Shown in pieces: positions 25,386-34,595 of a DNA stretch of 64,000 bases. The stretch is from assembly GCA_031555505.1 (NCBI GenBank), contig JAVBUH010000007.1, positions 1 through 64,000 of the forward strand, read 5' to 3'. Source of the stretch: JAJDIA01 sp031555505 (GTDB lineage Bacteria > Bacteroidota > Bacteroidia > Bacteroidales > Tannerellaceae). The translations under genes and the position numbers were made by a program. The stretch's first letter is position 1. Each line of letters starts with the position of its first letter. The notes under the pieces were generated by a model. That model had not been told where the DNA came from. It saw only the letters and a program-made list of their open reading frames with translations, and did no database searches.

Positions 25386-25416
25386 TTGTATATTCACCGG
25401 AGAAGGTCTACTTTTG
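25386..25416 (+). promoter_or_regulatory. Bacteroidetes promoter (TTG - 20 nt - TACTTTTG)
   Basis: TTG at 25386-25388 and TACTTTTG at 25409-25416. It directly precedes and overlaps the upstream TTG codon of the DUF4199 frame, which argues for the ATG at 25442 as start. Confidence 0.6.
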
Positions 25417-25441
25417 TTTGATTAAAATAAAACCGCAAGGC

Positions 25442-25990
25442 ATGGGAGAAAATAAAAGTGTGCTGGTGAAGGGAGCCATGATGTTTGGTCTGGCGCTCGG
25501 CATTTACTGGATATTCAAATACATTTTCTTTATCTGGGGATTCTCATTACCTGTAATGAGTTCCGTATACTGGGGGTTCACCTGCCTAGTTCCATTTATC
25601 GCCTACCGGATGACAATCCAATACAAGCGAATGGCCGACGGACAGATTAGTTTTTTCCATGCCTGGCAATTCGGCGTCTTGCTCTATACTTTTGCAGCCC
25701 TGGTGGTGTCCCTGATGCATTACATCTTCTACCGCTACCTGGCGCCGCCGGATTTTCTCGCCAACGCATTCAACCAGACAATAGAAATGCTTAAACAAAG
25801 CAAGGTAGACCCTAAAATGCTCGACGAGATCGGAGAGATGCATATTACTCCCATCCAAATGGTCATCCAGGGTATTTTCAGCAATATATTCTATGGTGTT
25901 GTTTTCTCCCTGCCGGTAGCGATATTTGCGTACCGCAAACGTGACGACTCTCCCACCCCGCCGTATAACTCCAACTCAACAGATGAATAA
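25442..25990 (+). CDS. DUF4199 domain membrane protein
   Basis: This 182-residue protein has four hydrophobic segments (about residues 10-30, 40-57, 77-95 and 145-165), with the pattern KGAMMFGLALGIYWIFKYIFF typical of DUF4199. The function is unknown. The family is usually encoded just upstream of a GT2 glycosyltransferase in Bacteroidetes, as here, where the two genes overlap by 8 nt and are certainly co-transcribed. I chose ATG 25442 because a TTG at 25418 falls right at the promoter. Confidence 0.8.
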   Translation: MGENKSVLVKGAMMFGLALGIYWIFKYIFFIWGFSLPVMSSVYWGFTCLVPFIAYRMTIQYKRMADGQISFFHAWQFGVLLYTFAALVVSLMHYIFYRYLAPPDFLANAFNQTIEMLKQSKVDPKMLDEIGEMHITPIQMVIQGIFSNIFYGVVFSLPVAIFAYRKRDDSPTPPYNSNSTDE

Positions 25991-26939
25991 GATGGATATA
26001 TCAGTTGTTATTCCTTTATATAATGAAGCCGAGTCGCTACCCGAGTTGTCTGCCTGGATCGAGCGGGTAATGGCGGCCAATAAGTTCAGTTACGAAGTGA
26101 TCTTTGTTGACGACGGAAGTACAGACAACTCCTGGCAAGTGATCCAGTCGCTACAGCAACAGTCGTCCCATATACGCGCTATCCGCTTCCGGCGTAATTA
26201 TGGTAAATCGCCGGGGTTGCATTGCGGTTTCCAGCGGACGCAGGGAGATGTGGTGATCACGATGGATGCCGACCTACAAGACAGTCCCGACGAAATACCC
26301 GAACTGTATCGCATGATCCGTGAAGATGGATACGACCTGGTTTCGGGTTGGAAGAAAAAACGCTACGACCCACTGTCGAAAACACTGCCCACCAAGCTTT
26401 TCAATGCAACCGCACGCAAAATATCCGGTATCCGACTGCACGATTTCAACTGCGGCCTGAAAGCCTATCGGGGCGAAGTAGTGAAAAGCATTGAGGTGTA
26501 TAACGATATGCACCGCTACATTCCTTATCTGGCAAAAAATGCCGGATTCTCAAAGATCGGCGAAAAGGTGGTACATCATCAGGCTCGCAAATACGGAACT
26601 ACCAAGTTTGGCCTCAGCCGTTTTGTCAATGGCTACCTTGACCTCATTACACTTTGGTTTACCTCCAGTTTTGGGAAAAAACCCATGCATTTTTTCGGGC
26701 TGCTCGGCAGCCTGATGTTCCTGATCGGGTTCATTGCGCTGATCTATGTATTGACCATGAAACTGGTCTCTATCCTGGCAGGCGACCTCCGTCCGCTGGT
26801 GACCAATTCACCCTTCTTCTATATTTCACTCACGGCAATGATCATCGGCACGCAGCTCTTCCTGGCCGGTTTCCTGGGCGAACTGATCTCACGGAATGCG
26901 CCGGGACGGAACAACTACATTATATCGGCCGAGTTATAA
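25983..26939 (+). CDS. Family 2 glycosyltransferase with two C-terminal membrane helices
   Basis: This 318-residue protein is taken from ATG 25983 (MNKMDISVVIPLYNE). It has the GT-A fold motifs VDDGSTDNS and DADLQDSPDE (DxD for the metal-nucleotide sugar) in residues 1-200, a conserved HHQARKYGTTKFG segment, and two C-terminal transmembrane helices (about 230-255 and 270-295). This layout matches dolichyl/undecaprenyl-phosphate sugar transferases such as ArnC- and GtrB-like enzymes, which make polyprenyl-phosphate-linked sugars on the inner membrane. The sugar is not identifiable. Overlaps the DUF4199 gene; the dehydratase gene follows after 25 nt. Confidence 0.88.
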   Translation: MNKMDISVVIPLYNEAESLPELSAWIERVMAANKFSYEVIFVDDGSTDNSWQVIQSLQQQSSHIRAIRFRRNYGKSPGLHCGFQRTQGDVVITMDADLQDSPDEIPELYRMIREDGYDLVSGWKKKRYDPLSKTLPTKLFNATARKISGIRLHDFNCGLKAYRGEVVKSIEVYNDMHRYIPYLAKNAGFSKIGEKVVHHQARKYGTTKFGLSRFVNGYLDLITLWFTSSFGKKPMHFFGLLGSLMFLIGFIALIYVLTMKLVSILAGDLRPLVTNSPFFYISLTAMIIGTQLFLAGFLGELISRNAPGRNNYIISAEL

Positions 26940-26964
26940 ACATTCAACAGCCATCTGATCCATC

Positions 26965-28686
26965 ATGAAAAGCCAGGAATTACGCAAACTCGCTCCCGAA
27001 CTGGATTCCCTGCGACTGGGAAGTGGTTGGAGTATCGAAGATCTTAGTAAGCCGCAGATTATTGTAGAAAGCAGCTACGGACACAGCCATCCGGGAAGCG
27101 CCCACCTCAACCAATTGGTAGAAGCAGCCGATGAAGGCATCACCGGGCGAGGAGGACGACCGGCTAATTACTACGTGACCGATATCTGTGACGGAGAAGC
27201 ACAAGGGCACGACGGGATGAATTACTCCCTTGTATCCCGCGATATCATGGCGGCGATGATGGAGATCCATGTCAAAGCCACCCCGTTTGATGCGGGCGTA
27301 TTCATTTCAAGTTGCGACAAATCCGTTCCAGCCCATCTCATGGCCATTGCCCGGCTGGATATGCCAGCATTATTCGTACCTGGAGGCATCATGAAAGCCG
27401 GCCCCGACCTGCTTACGCTCGAACAGATCGGGAAGTACAGCGCGCAATATCAACGAAAGGAAATCACCGAAGCGGAGTTTCTGCAATATAAACACACTGC
27501 CTGCCCCAATTGCGGCGCCTGCTCTTTCATGGGAACTGCCTCTACCATGCAAGTCATGGCAGAAGCCCTGGGCATGGCATTACCTGGTTCCGCCCTGATA
27601 CCTACCCATTTGCCTCACCTGCGCACTTTCGCATTGCATGCCGGTCAACGTGCACTGTCACTGGCTACGGAAGGAATATGTCCATCTGATATCCTGACAC
27701 CGCAAGCCTTCGAAAACGCCATTATGATACACGCCGCCATCGCCGGGTCCAGTAATAGCCTGTTGCACCTGCCGGCTATTGCACATGAACTGGGGATGGA
27801 ATTGCCTCCTGCCTTGTTTGACGATATCCACCGGAAGATCCCTTTCCTGCTCAATATACGTCCCAGCGGTTACTGGCCGGGCGAGTATTTCTGGTATGCA
27901 GGAGGCGTACCAGCCATCATGGAAGAAATACGGGAACACCTGCACCTGGATGTACTGACCGTCACAGGGAAAACTGTCGGCGAAAACCTGGAAGAGCTTC
28001 AGCGAAATGGATTCTACGACACTTGCCATCAGCACCTGCAATCATTGGGTGTACGGCCGGCCGACATCATCCGACCGGCATCCAACCCGATCCGCACCCA
28101 AGGTGCAATCGCCATTCTGAAGGGCACCCTTGCCCCTGAAGGGGCTGTAATGAAGCATGCGGCCATCTCTCCCAAACTCATGCAGGTCACGTTGAAAGCC
28201 CGCGTATTCGACTGCGAAGAAGAGGCGCAACATGCCGTACTACAGAAACAGATCCGTCCCGGCGATGCTGTCTTCATCCGCTACGAAGGTCCCAAAGGCA
28301 GTGGTATGCCCGAAATGTTCTATACTACCGAAGCCATTGCCTCCGATCCCGAGTTGATCGAAACCACAGCACTCATTACCGACGGACGCTTTTCCGGAGC
28401 TACCCGTGGTCCGGCTATCGGCCATGTATCCCCCGAAGCATCCGAAGGCGGCCCCATAGCCTTGGTGGAGGAAGGAGACCTGATCCGTATTGACATCCCT
28501 GCCCGCAGACTGGATATCTGCGGCATACAAGGAATACCCCATACACCAGAAGAAATAAAGACCATCCTGGCCGAACGGCGCAAGCACTGGGTCCGACCGG
28601 CATCTGTCCCATACAATGGCATCCTCGATATATATACCCGCATCAGTACATCCCCGATGAAGGGAGGATATATGGAAAAGGAATAA
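26965..28686 (+). CDS. IlvD/Edd family dehydratase
   Basis: This 573-residue protein belongs to the dihydroxy-acid / 6-phosphogluconate / sugar-acid dehydratase family, which removes water from a dihydroxy acid using an Fe-S cluster and Mg2+. Visible motifs are SSCDKSVPAHLMA with a cluster cysteine at about residue 116, CPNCGACSFMGTASTMQ with a second near 185, KGTLAPEGAVMKHA, YEGPKGSGMPEMF and TDGRFSGATRGPAIGHVSPEA. Family-typical length. It is not beside other branched-chain amino-acid genes, so it could be a second dihydroxy-acid dehydratase or a sugar-acid dehydratase. The specificity is not resolved by sequence alone. Confidence 0.87.
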   Translation: MKSQELRKLAPELDSLRLGSGWSIEDLSKPQIIVESSYGHSHPGSAHLNQLVEAADEGITGRGGRPANYYVTDICDGEAQGHDGMNYSLVSRDIMAAMMEIHVKATPFDAGVFISSCDKSVPAHLMAIARLDMPALFVPGGIMKAGPDLLTLEQIGKYSAQYQRKEITEAEFLQYKHTACPNCGACSFMGTASTMQVMAEALGMALPGSALIPTHLPHLRTFALHAGQRALSLATEGICPSDILTPQAFENAIMIHAAIAGSSNSLLHLPAIAHELGMELPPALFDDIHRKIPFLLNIRPSGYWPGEYFWYAGGVPAIMEEIREHLHLDVLTVTGKTVGENLEELQRNGFYDTCHQHLQSLGVRPADIIRPASNPIRTQGAIAILKGTLAPEGAVMKHAAISPKLMQVTLKARVFDCEEEAQHAVLQKQIRPGDAVFIRYEGPKGSGMPEMFYTTEAIASDPELIETTALITDGRFSGATRGPAIGHVSPEASEGGPIALVEEGDLIRIDIPARRLDICGIQGIPHTPEEIKTILAERRKHWVRPASVPYNGILDIYTRISTSPMKGGYMEKE

Positions 28687-28707
28687 ACAACTGTTATTCT
28701 ATCCTAA

Positions 28708-28742
28708 TTGGCATGCGATCCGTGAAAAATAACGTACATTTG
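28708..28742 (+). promoter_or_regulatory. Possible promoter before the ApbE pair
   Basis: TACATTTG at 28735-28742 fits the -7 consensus and lies 19 nt before the ATG at 28762. A TTG at 28708-28710 lies 24 nt upstream, longer than usual. Confidence 0.4.
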
Positions 28743-28761
28743 CGCACTAACAAGAAAAGAG

Positions 28762-29772
28762 ATGAACAGGATAGGGGCTTTTGCCGTTTGCATATTGACC
28801 ATTCTCACCTCCTGCTTTCCTGACTATCCCTATTACCGGGAAAACGGTTCCGTCTATGGCAAAGAATATACTATTTATTATCAGTCGCAGGCATCTTTCT
28901 TCCGTGAGATCGAAGCGATTGTCGAACAGTCGAACCATTCGCTCAACGTCTACAACCCTGTATCCATCATTTCACGGGTAAACAGGAATGAAGCGGTTGT
29001 GCTCGACACCTTCTTCATCGATGTTTTCAATAAATCAATCGCACTCTCCGAAATGACGCACGGTTTGTTCGATCCTACCTGCTTCCCGCTCGTTTCTTTC
29101 TGGCGCAATGCTTTTGCCGAACCGGACAAAATACCCGAATATCAGGTAGACAGTATCAAACAGTTTGTTGGATACCGGAAAATACGTATTGAGAACGACC
29201 AGGTGATCAAAGACGACCCCCGTATCCAACTCACCCTAACTGCCTTGGCCAAAGGCTATACCTGCGATCGGATCGTGGCCTTACTAGAAAACAAGGGCAT
29301 ACATAACTATATGGTCGACATGGGAGGTGTCATCGTTGCCAAAGGAATAGACCAGCAGGGGAACGCCTGGCAGTCGGCTATCCGCAAGCCGGTGGAGACA
29401 GACGACAATCGCACCATTGGTATCGAACAGGTCGTACAGATACCAGACCGGCATGCCATGGGCACCTCTGGCGATTTTAAAAACTACTATATCCGCAATG
29501 GCAAAAAATATGCCCATACCATCAATCCCATCACCGGCTATCCGGCGGAACAAGACGTTCTGAGCAGTACCATCATTGCCCATGACGGCATTACAGCCGA
29601 TGGACTCTCCACCGCCTTCACCGCCCTCAGTTCAGAACAACTCCGGCAGCTGGGTGATTCGCTCCCTGATATCGAATATTTTATCATCCATACCGACAGC
29701 AACGGGGAATACGTTATAACGTATTCGGAAGGGATGAAAAAACACCTGCTCAAACAAGACAAATTTCAATAA
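28762..29772 (+). CDS. apbE: ApbE-family FAD:protein FMN transferase, first of a tandem pair (divergent)
   Basis: This 336-residue lipoprotein (lipobox ILTSC, Cys18) is an ApbE homologue. ApbE enzymes attach FMN from FAD to a threonine of a target flavoprotein and scavenge flavin in the periplasm. Conserved blocks are TALAKGY, TSGDF, HTINPITGYPAEQ and ITADGLSTAF. The usual glutamate of the GGE motif is valine here (G188-G189-V190), and the serine of SAIAKG is threonine, so activity may be altered. It lies 24 nt upstream of a second ApbE gene with 40-50% visual similarity. No target flavoprotein gene is adjacent. Confidence 0.85.
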   Translation: MNRIGAFAVCILTILTSCFPDYPYYRENGSVYGKEYTIYYQSQASFFREIEAIVEQSNHSLNVYNPVSIISRVNRNEAVVLDTFFIDVFNKSIALSEMTHGLFDPTCFPLVSFWRNAFAEPDKIPEYQVDSIKQFVGYRKIRIENDQVIKDDPRIQLTLTALAKGYTCDRIVALLENKGIHNYMVDMGGVIVAKGIDQQGNAWQSAIRKPVETDDNRTIGIEQVVQIPDRHAMGTSGDFKNYYIRNGKKYAHTINPITGYPAEQDVLSSTIIAHDGITADGLSTAFTALSSEQLRQLGDSLPDIEYFIIHTDSNGEYVITYSEGMKKHLLKQDKFQ

Positions 29773-29796
29773 TACACACATACAAAACAATACCCC

Positions 29797-30822
29797 ATGA
29801 CACGAAACTGTATTCTCGCCACCCTGAGTATCCTGTTATTCACAACCTGCGCACCCAAGCAAACCTATTTTGAAGATAGTGGCACCATATTCAACACCCT
29901 TTACAAAATCAAGTACGAGGCACCCGGATTACTTACAGAGAAGATCGATGCCGAATTTTCAAAGTTCAACCTCTCACTCAACCCCTTCAACCCCTCCTCT
30001 ATCATCGCCCGGGTGAACCGCAACGAAGAGGTGGAAGTAGACGAATGGTTCAAGACAGTTTTCTACAAGGCACAGGAAGTATCCGAACGCAGCGGAGGCA
30101 TCTTCGACATCACCTGCGCCCCATTGATCAATGCCTGGGGATTCGGTTTCAGCAAAATGGACACGGTCACACCCGAACTGATCGACAGCCTTAAACAGTT
30201 TGTCGGTTACCGGAAGGTTCGCATGGAAGGGAATAAGGTAGTAAAAGAAGACCCGCGTGTAATTCTCAACTGCTCGGCCATTGCCAAAGGATATGCCTGT
30301 GACGTGATAGCCGCATTGCTTGAACGCGAAGGCGTTCAGAATTATTTGGTGGATATAGGTGGTGAAAGCGCCCAGAAAGGCGTGAATCCCAATGGTGAAT
30401 GCTGGCGTGTAGGTATCCGCAAACCGGAACAATTGACTGAAGCACATACACCCGGCGTTGAAGAGATCATCCAACTGTGTAAAAAAGGCGGCATCGCCAC
30501 CTCGGGCGACTATCAGAACTTCTATGTGAAGAACGGCAAGAAATACGCCCACACCATCAATCCCCTCACCGGATATCCGGCAGAGCAGGATATACTGAGC
30601 AGTACCGTGATTGCCGACGATTGCATGACTGCCGACGCATACGCTACCGCCTTCAATGCCATGGGATTGGAAGAAGCAATCCAGTTAGCATCTACCCTAC
30701 CCGGATTAGAATACTTCTTCATCTATTCCGACCACGAAGGCAACTACAAAATCAAATACTCACCCGGTATCGTACAGTATCTCCCCAACCGGAAGGAACT
30801 GGCTATCCTGGAAAATCCGTAA
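29797..30822 (+). CDS. apbE: ApbE-family FAD:protein FMN transferase, second of a tandem pair
   Basis: This 341-residue lipoprotein (lipobox LFTTC, Cys18) has the canonical ApbE motifs intact: CSAIAKGYACD, LVDIGGESAQKG with E190, ATSGDYQNF, HTINPLTGYPAEQ and MTADAYATAF (metal- and catalysis-related Asp and Thr). It should be the functional flavin transferase of the pair, acting in the periplasm on flavoprotein targets (Rnf- or Nqr-type subunits or similar), none of which are encoded nearby. It is probably in one transcript with the divergent copy upstream. Confidence 0.9.
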   Translation: MTRNCILATLSILLFTTCAPKQTYFEDSGTIFNTLYKIKYEAPGLLTEKIDAEFSKFNLSLNPFNPSSIIARVNRNEEVEVDEWFKTVFYKAQEVSERSGGIFDITCAPLINAWGFGFSKMDTVTPELIDSLKQFVGYRKVRMEGNKVVKEDPRVILNCSAIAKGYACDVIAALLEREGVQNYLVDIGGESAQKGVNPNGECWRVGIRKPEQLTEAHTPGVEEIIQLCKKGGIATSGDYQNFYVKNGKKYAHTINPLTGYPAEQDILSSTVIADDCMTADAYATAFNAMGLEEAIQLASTLPGLEYFFIYSDHEGNYKIKYSPGIVQYLPNRKELAILENP

Positions 30823-30894
30823 AAACGCCCTAAGAAGGAAAACAGACTAATTGAGCGAACAAATATACACATCGACTAACAGCAAACACTGATA

Positions 30895-31660
30895 ATGAAA
30901 CTTTCTAAAATATACCCCATCGAGTGGATCAAGTTACATCCATACAAATAAACGGATGGAGTAGACAGGTACTATACGGAGATTGCCAATACAATATACC
31001 GGCATCTGAAAAAAAGAAACCTGAAAGACCTGTTGTATGCAGATGAGCAGATACGCCAGCTGAGTTGTTACCTGACAGCCTATCTGGAAGATTTGGCGTC
31101 TGAGACAGGTATCTGGCGGGCGTTTACCGGCGAATGCCGCAGGTTATACAACAAGCCGTTGCCATTTTACGCCTATGATCCGGATGAATATATAGACGGC
31201 GAGCCTAATCCGGACGATATCCGGTTTCTGCTTTGGCACTTCTTTAGTGCATTTCCGTGATACCTGGTATCCACAAGGCCCCGCGTTTATGTATAAAAAA
31301 AGCGACCTCAAAGAAAGGGAACTGGCTATCATAAATGATGATCAGCAGGAAGAAATGGACGCACAGGATGCATACCACGTTTTTATGGAGGCATCAGGCG
31401 GAGAAAGGTTACTTTTCTTCACATCGTTCAATGAAATGCAGGAATTTATTATGCATAAAATGAAGTATGCTGATCATACCACGGAATTGCCTACCGGAAT
31501 AGGAGACAAACTGGTATTGACAGCCACCCCAAAGCGAGGTATTGCAATAATCAACGCCGGTTTAGACTGCATCAAACATCCAACCAAAGGAAGGCTGATC
31601 CGTCTGGACAATAAAAACGGAATCATACAGCCAGTAACATATTTACCTTCCGAATTAGAA
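30895..31660 (+). pseudogene. Degraded DUF3843-like gene
   Basis: A reading frame starts at ATG 30895 (MKLSKIYPIEWIKLHPYK) and is broken by TAA at 30949-30951, then continues in frame through YYTEIANTIYRHLKKRN, LTAYLEDLASETGIWRAFTGE and DDIRFLLWHF to TGA at 31258-31260. Similarity continues in another frame from about 31247 (DTWYPQGPAF, later LLFFTSFNEMQEFIM). The pattern resembles DUF3843, a Bacteroidales family of unknown function. At least one stop and one frameshift make it a pseudogene. The extreme 3' end no longer resembles the family. Confidence 0.6.
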
Positions 31661-31661
31661 A

Positions 31662-31965
31662 CTGCAAGCAAACAATAAGTTGGCAGATAGTGGTTTTAAT
31701 GTCCCGGGTGAAATCCCTCTAACCGGACTTATCTTGCAAAATGAGACACAAAAAGCAGGTGTATGGATCATGCCAGACAACAACACCAATGGTATGCTGG
31801 AAGATTTTATCTCTTTTCTAATACCAAAAAAAGACCGGTTATTGGAGGTTGCCCAGTCAACACTGAAAGATATTGAGGTCAAAGATTACAAAAAAGTACC
31901 TGACAACAGACCAGGGCACCTGTTCAACATTCATCAATTGGCTCACTGAATTATTCAGACAATAA
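31662..31965 (+). pseudogene. Fragment of a DUF3226-like gene
   Basis: The frame from about 31662 encodes LADSGFNVPGEIPL, then GVWIMPDNNTNGMLEDFISFLIP. This resembles the C-terminal half of DUF3226 (a TOPRIM-like family that often sits beside OLD-type ATPases in defence loci). A +1 shift near 31905-31930 is needed to reach the expected tail FINWLTELFRQ ending at TAA 31963-31965. The N-terminal half is missing, so this is a remnant. Confidence 0.55.
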
Positions 31966-32027
31966 ACGACTATCTCATCACTTCAATGAGACAGCGTATG
32001 GCAAAGCCAAGCAAGTAGAGGGAGAAA

Positions 32028-32612
32028 TCAAAACGTCTTCAATGCCTGGTACAGCCGCTGCATGGGCAGTCCCATCACGTTGTAGAAGGAGCCGTTGATG
32101 GCTTCGATGCCGATGTAGCCGATCCATTCCTGGATACCGTAGGCACCGGCTTTGTCGAAGGGCAGGTATTTATCAACGTAGTACGTAATTTCTTCTTCGG
32201 TAAGGGTAGCGAAGCAGACGGCTGAGGAGGTGGAGAAACTGGATACTTTCTGCCGGGTAGTCAGACAGACGCCGGTAATCACTTCGTGTACGTGCCCGGA
32301 AAGACGATGGAGCATACGGATGGCATCATCGCGGTCGTCGGGCTTGCCCATGATCTCCTGAAAATTCCAAACGATGGTATCGGCAGTGATCAGTAACTCA
32401 TCATCTGCCAGTTGCGGCAGATAGCAGGTGGCTTTTTTACGGGCGACAAATTCAGCCACATCTTCGGGTTTGACGGTGTCGGGATACGACTCGTCAATGT
32501 CGGGCAGGACACGGACCTCGAAAGGCATCTCAAAACCAGTCAACAGCGATTGGCGACGGGGAGATTGAGACCCTAAAACGATCCTGTATTCTTCAATATT
32601 AGGAAGGAACAT
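32028..32612 (-). CDS. maf: Maf-like nucleoside triphosphate pyrophosphatase
   Basis: This 194-residue protein has the Maf signature LGSQSPRRQSLL near the N-terminus (SxSPRR), ITADTIVW, and the GYIGIEAINGSFYNVMGLP C-terminal motif (G-S-Y/F-x-N-V-x-G-L-P). Maf proteins hydrolyse dTTP, UTP or modified nucleotides, keeping non-canonical bases out of nucleic acids. It is part of a minus-strand group with the KdsC-like, DUF2520 and nitroreductase genes, and is separated from KdsC by 44 nt. Confidence 0.92.
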   Translation of the reverse strand: MFLPNIEEYRIVLGSQSPRRQSLLTGFEMPFEVRVLPDIDESYPDTVKPEDVAEFVARKKATCYLPQLADDELLITADTIVWNFQEIMGKPDDRDDAIRMLHRLSGHVHEVITGVCLTTRQKVSSFSTSSAVCFATLTEEEITYYVDKYLPFDKAGAYGIQEWIGYIGIEAINGSFYNVMGLPMQRLYQALKTF

Positions 32613-32656
32613 ACACGGTTATATTTGGAGTGTCATTATGTTAATAGTTATCGGAG

Positions 32657-33178
32657 TTACCAGCCGAAAGCCTCGTCACCCATCCAGGTGCCTTGTGCTT
32701 TCATTGTCTGTTCGATCAGGTCGCGGGCCACACCTTCGCCCCCATTACGCGGGCTGATATACGTAGCTATCGCTTTTATTTCGGGAGCAGCATCGGCAGG
32801 AGCAACCGGCAGTCCAACCAGACGCATCACCTCATAATCGGGGATATCGTCGCCCACATAGGCGATACATTCGGGCGAAAGACGGGTCTTGGACAGGAAA
32901 TCTTCAAAATCGTTCCGCTTGATACTGCTACCCATGTATATATGCTGAATGCCCAGGCGCGAAAAGCGGATGCGCACGGCTTCCGTGTACCCACCGGTGA
33001 TAATTCCCACCTGGAACCCCTTTTTCACTGCCAGTTGAAGGGCATAACCATCTTTGATATTGACCGTACGCATCGGATCGCCATCAGGCGCAAGAGGCAG
33101 AATATCGCATGACAAGACACCATCTACGTCGAAGACGAAGGCTTTTATTTTTGTCAGGTCAAAAGGAATACTACTCAT
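32657..33178 (-). CDS. KdsC-like HAD phosphatase (KDO-8-phosphate phosphatase)
   Basis: This 173-residue HAD-superfamily protein has DVDGVLSCD (nucleophile motif), the SSIKRN segment, GDDIPDYEVM (Mg2+ motif III) and the C-terminal EGVARDLIEQ common to KdsC. KdsC removes phosphate from KDO-8-phosphate in lipopolysaccharide synthesis. Small C0-type members like this form tetramers with no cap domain. Its start overlaps the stop of the DUF2520 gene by 8 nt. An alternative is a phosphatase for another sugar phosphate, but the Bacteroidales context supports KdsC. Confidence 0.85.
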   Translation of the reverse strand: MSSIPFDLTKIKAFVFDVDGVLSCDILPLAPDGDPMRTVNIKDGYALQLAVKKGFQVGIITGGYTEAVRIRFSRLGIQHIYMGSSIKRNDFEDFLSKTRLSPECIAYVGDDIPDYEVMRLVGLPVAPADAAPEIKAIATYISPRNGGEGVARDLIEQTMKAQGTWMGDEAFGW

Positions 33179-33938
33179 GACAGGTACATGTATGGATACT
33201 GTGGCTAATCTGTTCGTATAAAGCTTTCAGTGCAGGATCCGTGAGCAAAGCGAGGTGGGCGTCGATCACGGCGCGGTCATTCCGCACGGCAGGACCGGTC
33301 TGCGCCTGTGCCGGAGGCAAACTATGCACTTTGGCGGCAGTTTCATCAATGAGCGGTAGCAGCACATCAGACGGTATCCCTTCGGATTCGAGTAATTGTT
33401 CGGCCACGGCATACATGTGATTGGTGAAATTACAGGCAAACACAGCCGCCAGATGCAGGTAACGGCGTTTGTCCGACGGCAGGAACAACACGCGCGACGA
33501 AATCGCCGAGGCGATACGAAGCAGTTCCGATGCATCCTCCTCCCGATGGCTCTCAATAAATACAGGCACTTCATCCAGGCGGATCGTGCGCGCCTTGGAA
33601 AATGTTTGCAGGGGATAAAGCACACCATACCGGCGGGCATGGCCCGCAAACACGTCGACCGGCACACTGCCGGCGGTATGTACCCACAATCCGTCATTCG
33701 CCGGAAGGGCAGCTATCACATCGGGCAATGCCGTATCTTTGACAGCAAACACATAGAGATCGGCATCCGTACGCACACCAGCTAATTGGTCTGTCCATTC
33801 ACAGCGGAGCAATCGCGCCAGTTGGGCGGCATGATCGGCCGTGGGGCTGAACACCTGTATGATGGTCATACCCGCCCGCCGCATCTCCTGTGAAAGCTGC
33901 GTAGCCAGGTTACCCGCTCCGAGAAAGACGATCTTCAT
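33171..33938 (-). CDS. DUF2520 Rossmann-fold NAD(P)-binding protein
   Basis: This 255-residue protein has an N-terminal Rossmann domain with GAGNLATQL (residues 7-15), and a C-terminal helical DUF2520 domain (HLAAVFACNFTNHMYAVAEQLL). This layout resembles ProC/6-phosphogluconate dehydrogenase-like reductases, but the reaction and substrate are unknown. It overlaps the KdsC-like gene downstream by 8 nt and the nitroreductase gene upstream by 4 nt, so the set is translationally coupled. Confidence 0.85.
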   Translation of the reverse strand: MKIVFLGAGNLATQLSQEMRRAGMTIIQVFSPTADHAAQLARLLRCEWTDQLAGVRTDADLYVFAVKDTALPDVIAALPANDGLWVHTAGSVPVDVFAGHARRYGVLYPLQTFSKARTIRLDEVPVFIESHREEDASELLRIASAISSRVLFLPSDKRRYLHLAAVFACNFTNHMYAVAEQLLESEGIPSDVLLPLIDETAAKVHSLPPAQAQTGPAVRNDRAVIDAHLALLTDPALKALYEQISHSIHTCTCHE

Positions 33939-34492
33939 ACCTGTTGTCCCTCTTCCGTGGAGGGTTTATAAGTGCCGATATGTATCTTTTCCCATTGGAG
34001 GTGCGATTCGTCGAACGGTTTGCGTTCCTGTCCTTTGTAGCCGAAGCCCACAATGCATAACACATCCAATTGATACGGGATATCGAATAGCTGGCGTACA
34101 TATTGATTGGAGTCGGCCTCGTCGGCCGTCACCCGTTCACGGATCTGACACCAACAACTCCCCAGCCCAAGGTCTTCGGCCTGCAACTGCATATAAATAG
34201 CTGCAATAGAGGCATCTTCAATCCAGGCACCGCTTTTCATCACATCAGCCAGTACCACCACAGCCATGGCGCACCCTTCGAGGAATGCAGCACCATGTGC
34301 ACGGCTGGCAGCCAGTTTCTTCAACATTTCCCTGTCTTCCACCACAACAAACTGCCAAGGTGTGCTTTGTTTGGAAGAAGGAGCCATCAGTGCCGCCTTT
34401 AACAGGGATTCCACCTGTTCGGGAGACAGTAACTGATCAGTAAACTTACGGGTGCTCCGACGTATCTTTATTAATTCGGCAAAACTATTCAT
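33935..34492 (-). CDS. Nitroreductase family protein
   Basis: This 185-residue FMN enzyme is taken from ATG 34492 (MNSFAELIKIRRSTRKF); an alternative ATG four codons upstream gives 189 residues. RRSTRKF contacts the FMN phosphate, APSSKQSTPWQFVVV follows, and the C-terminal IVGFGYKGQERKPF is typical. These enzymes reduce nitro compounds, quinones or flavins with NAD(P)H as homodimers. Its stop overlaps the DUF2520 start by 4 nt, and it is the first gene of the cluster leading to Maf. Confidence 0.88.
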   Translation of the reverse strand: MNSFAELIKIRRSTRKFTDQLLSPEQVESLLKAALMAPSSKQSTPWQFVVVEDREMLKKLAASRAHGAAFLEGCAMAVVVLADVMKSGAWIEDASIAAIYMQLQAEDLGLGSCWCQIRERVTADEADSNQYVRQLFDIPYQLDVLCIVGFGYKGQERKPFDESHLQWEKIHIGTYKPSTEEGQQV

Positions 34493-34595
34493 AGAAACAA
34501 ACACTCATATATGCAAGTACAATAAAATATGTGCAAAGATAATGATACGATACACATATCCGCAGAAAACAAGCAAATTTGTGGAAAAAGAAAGA

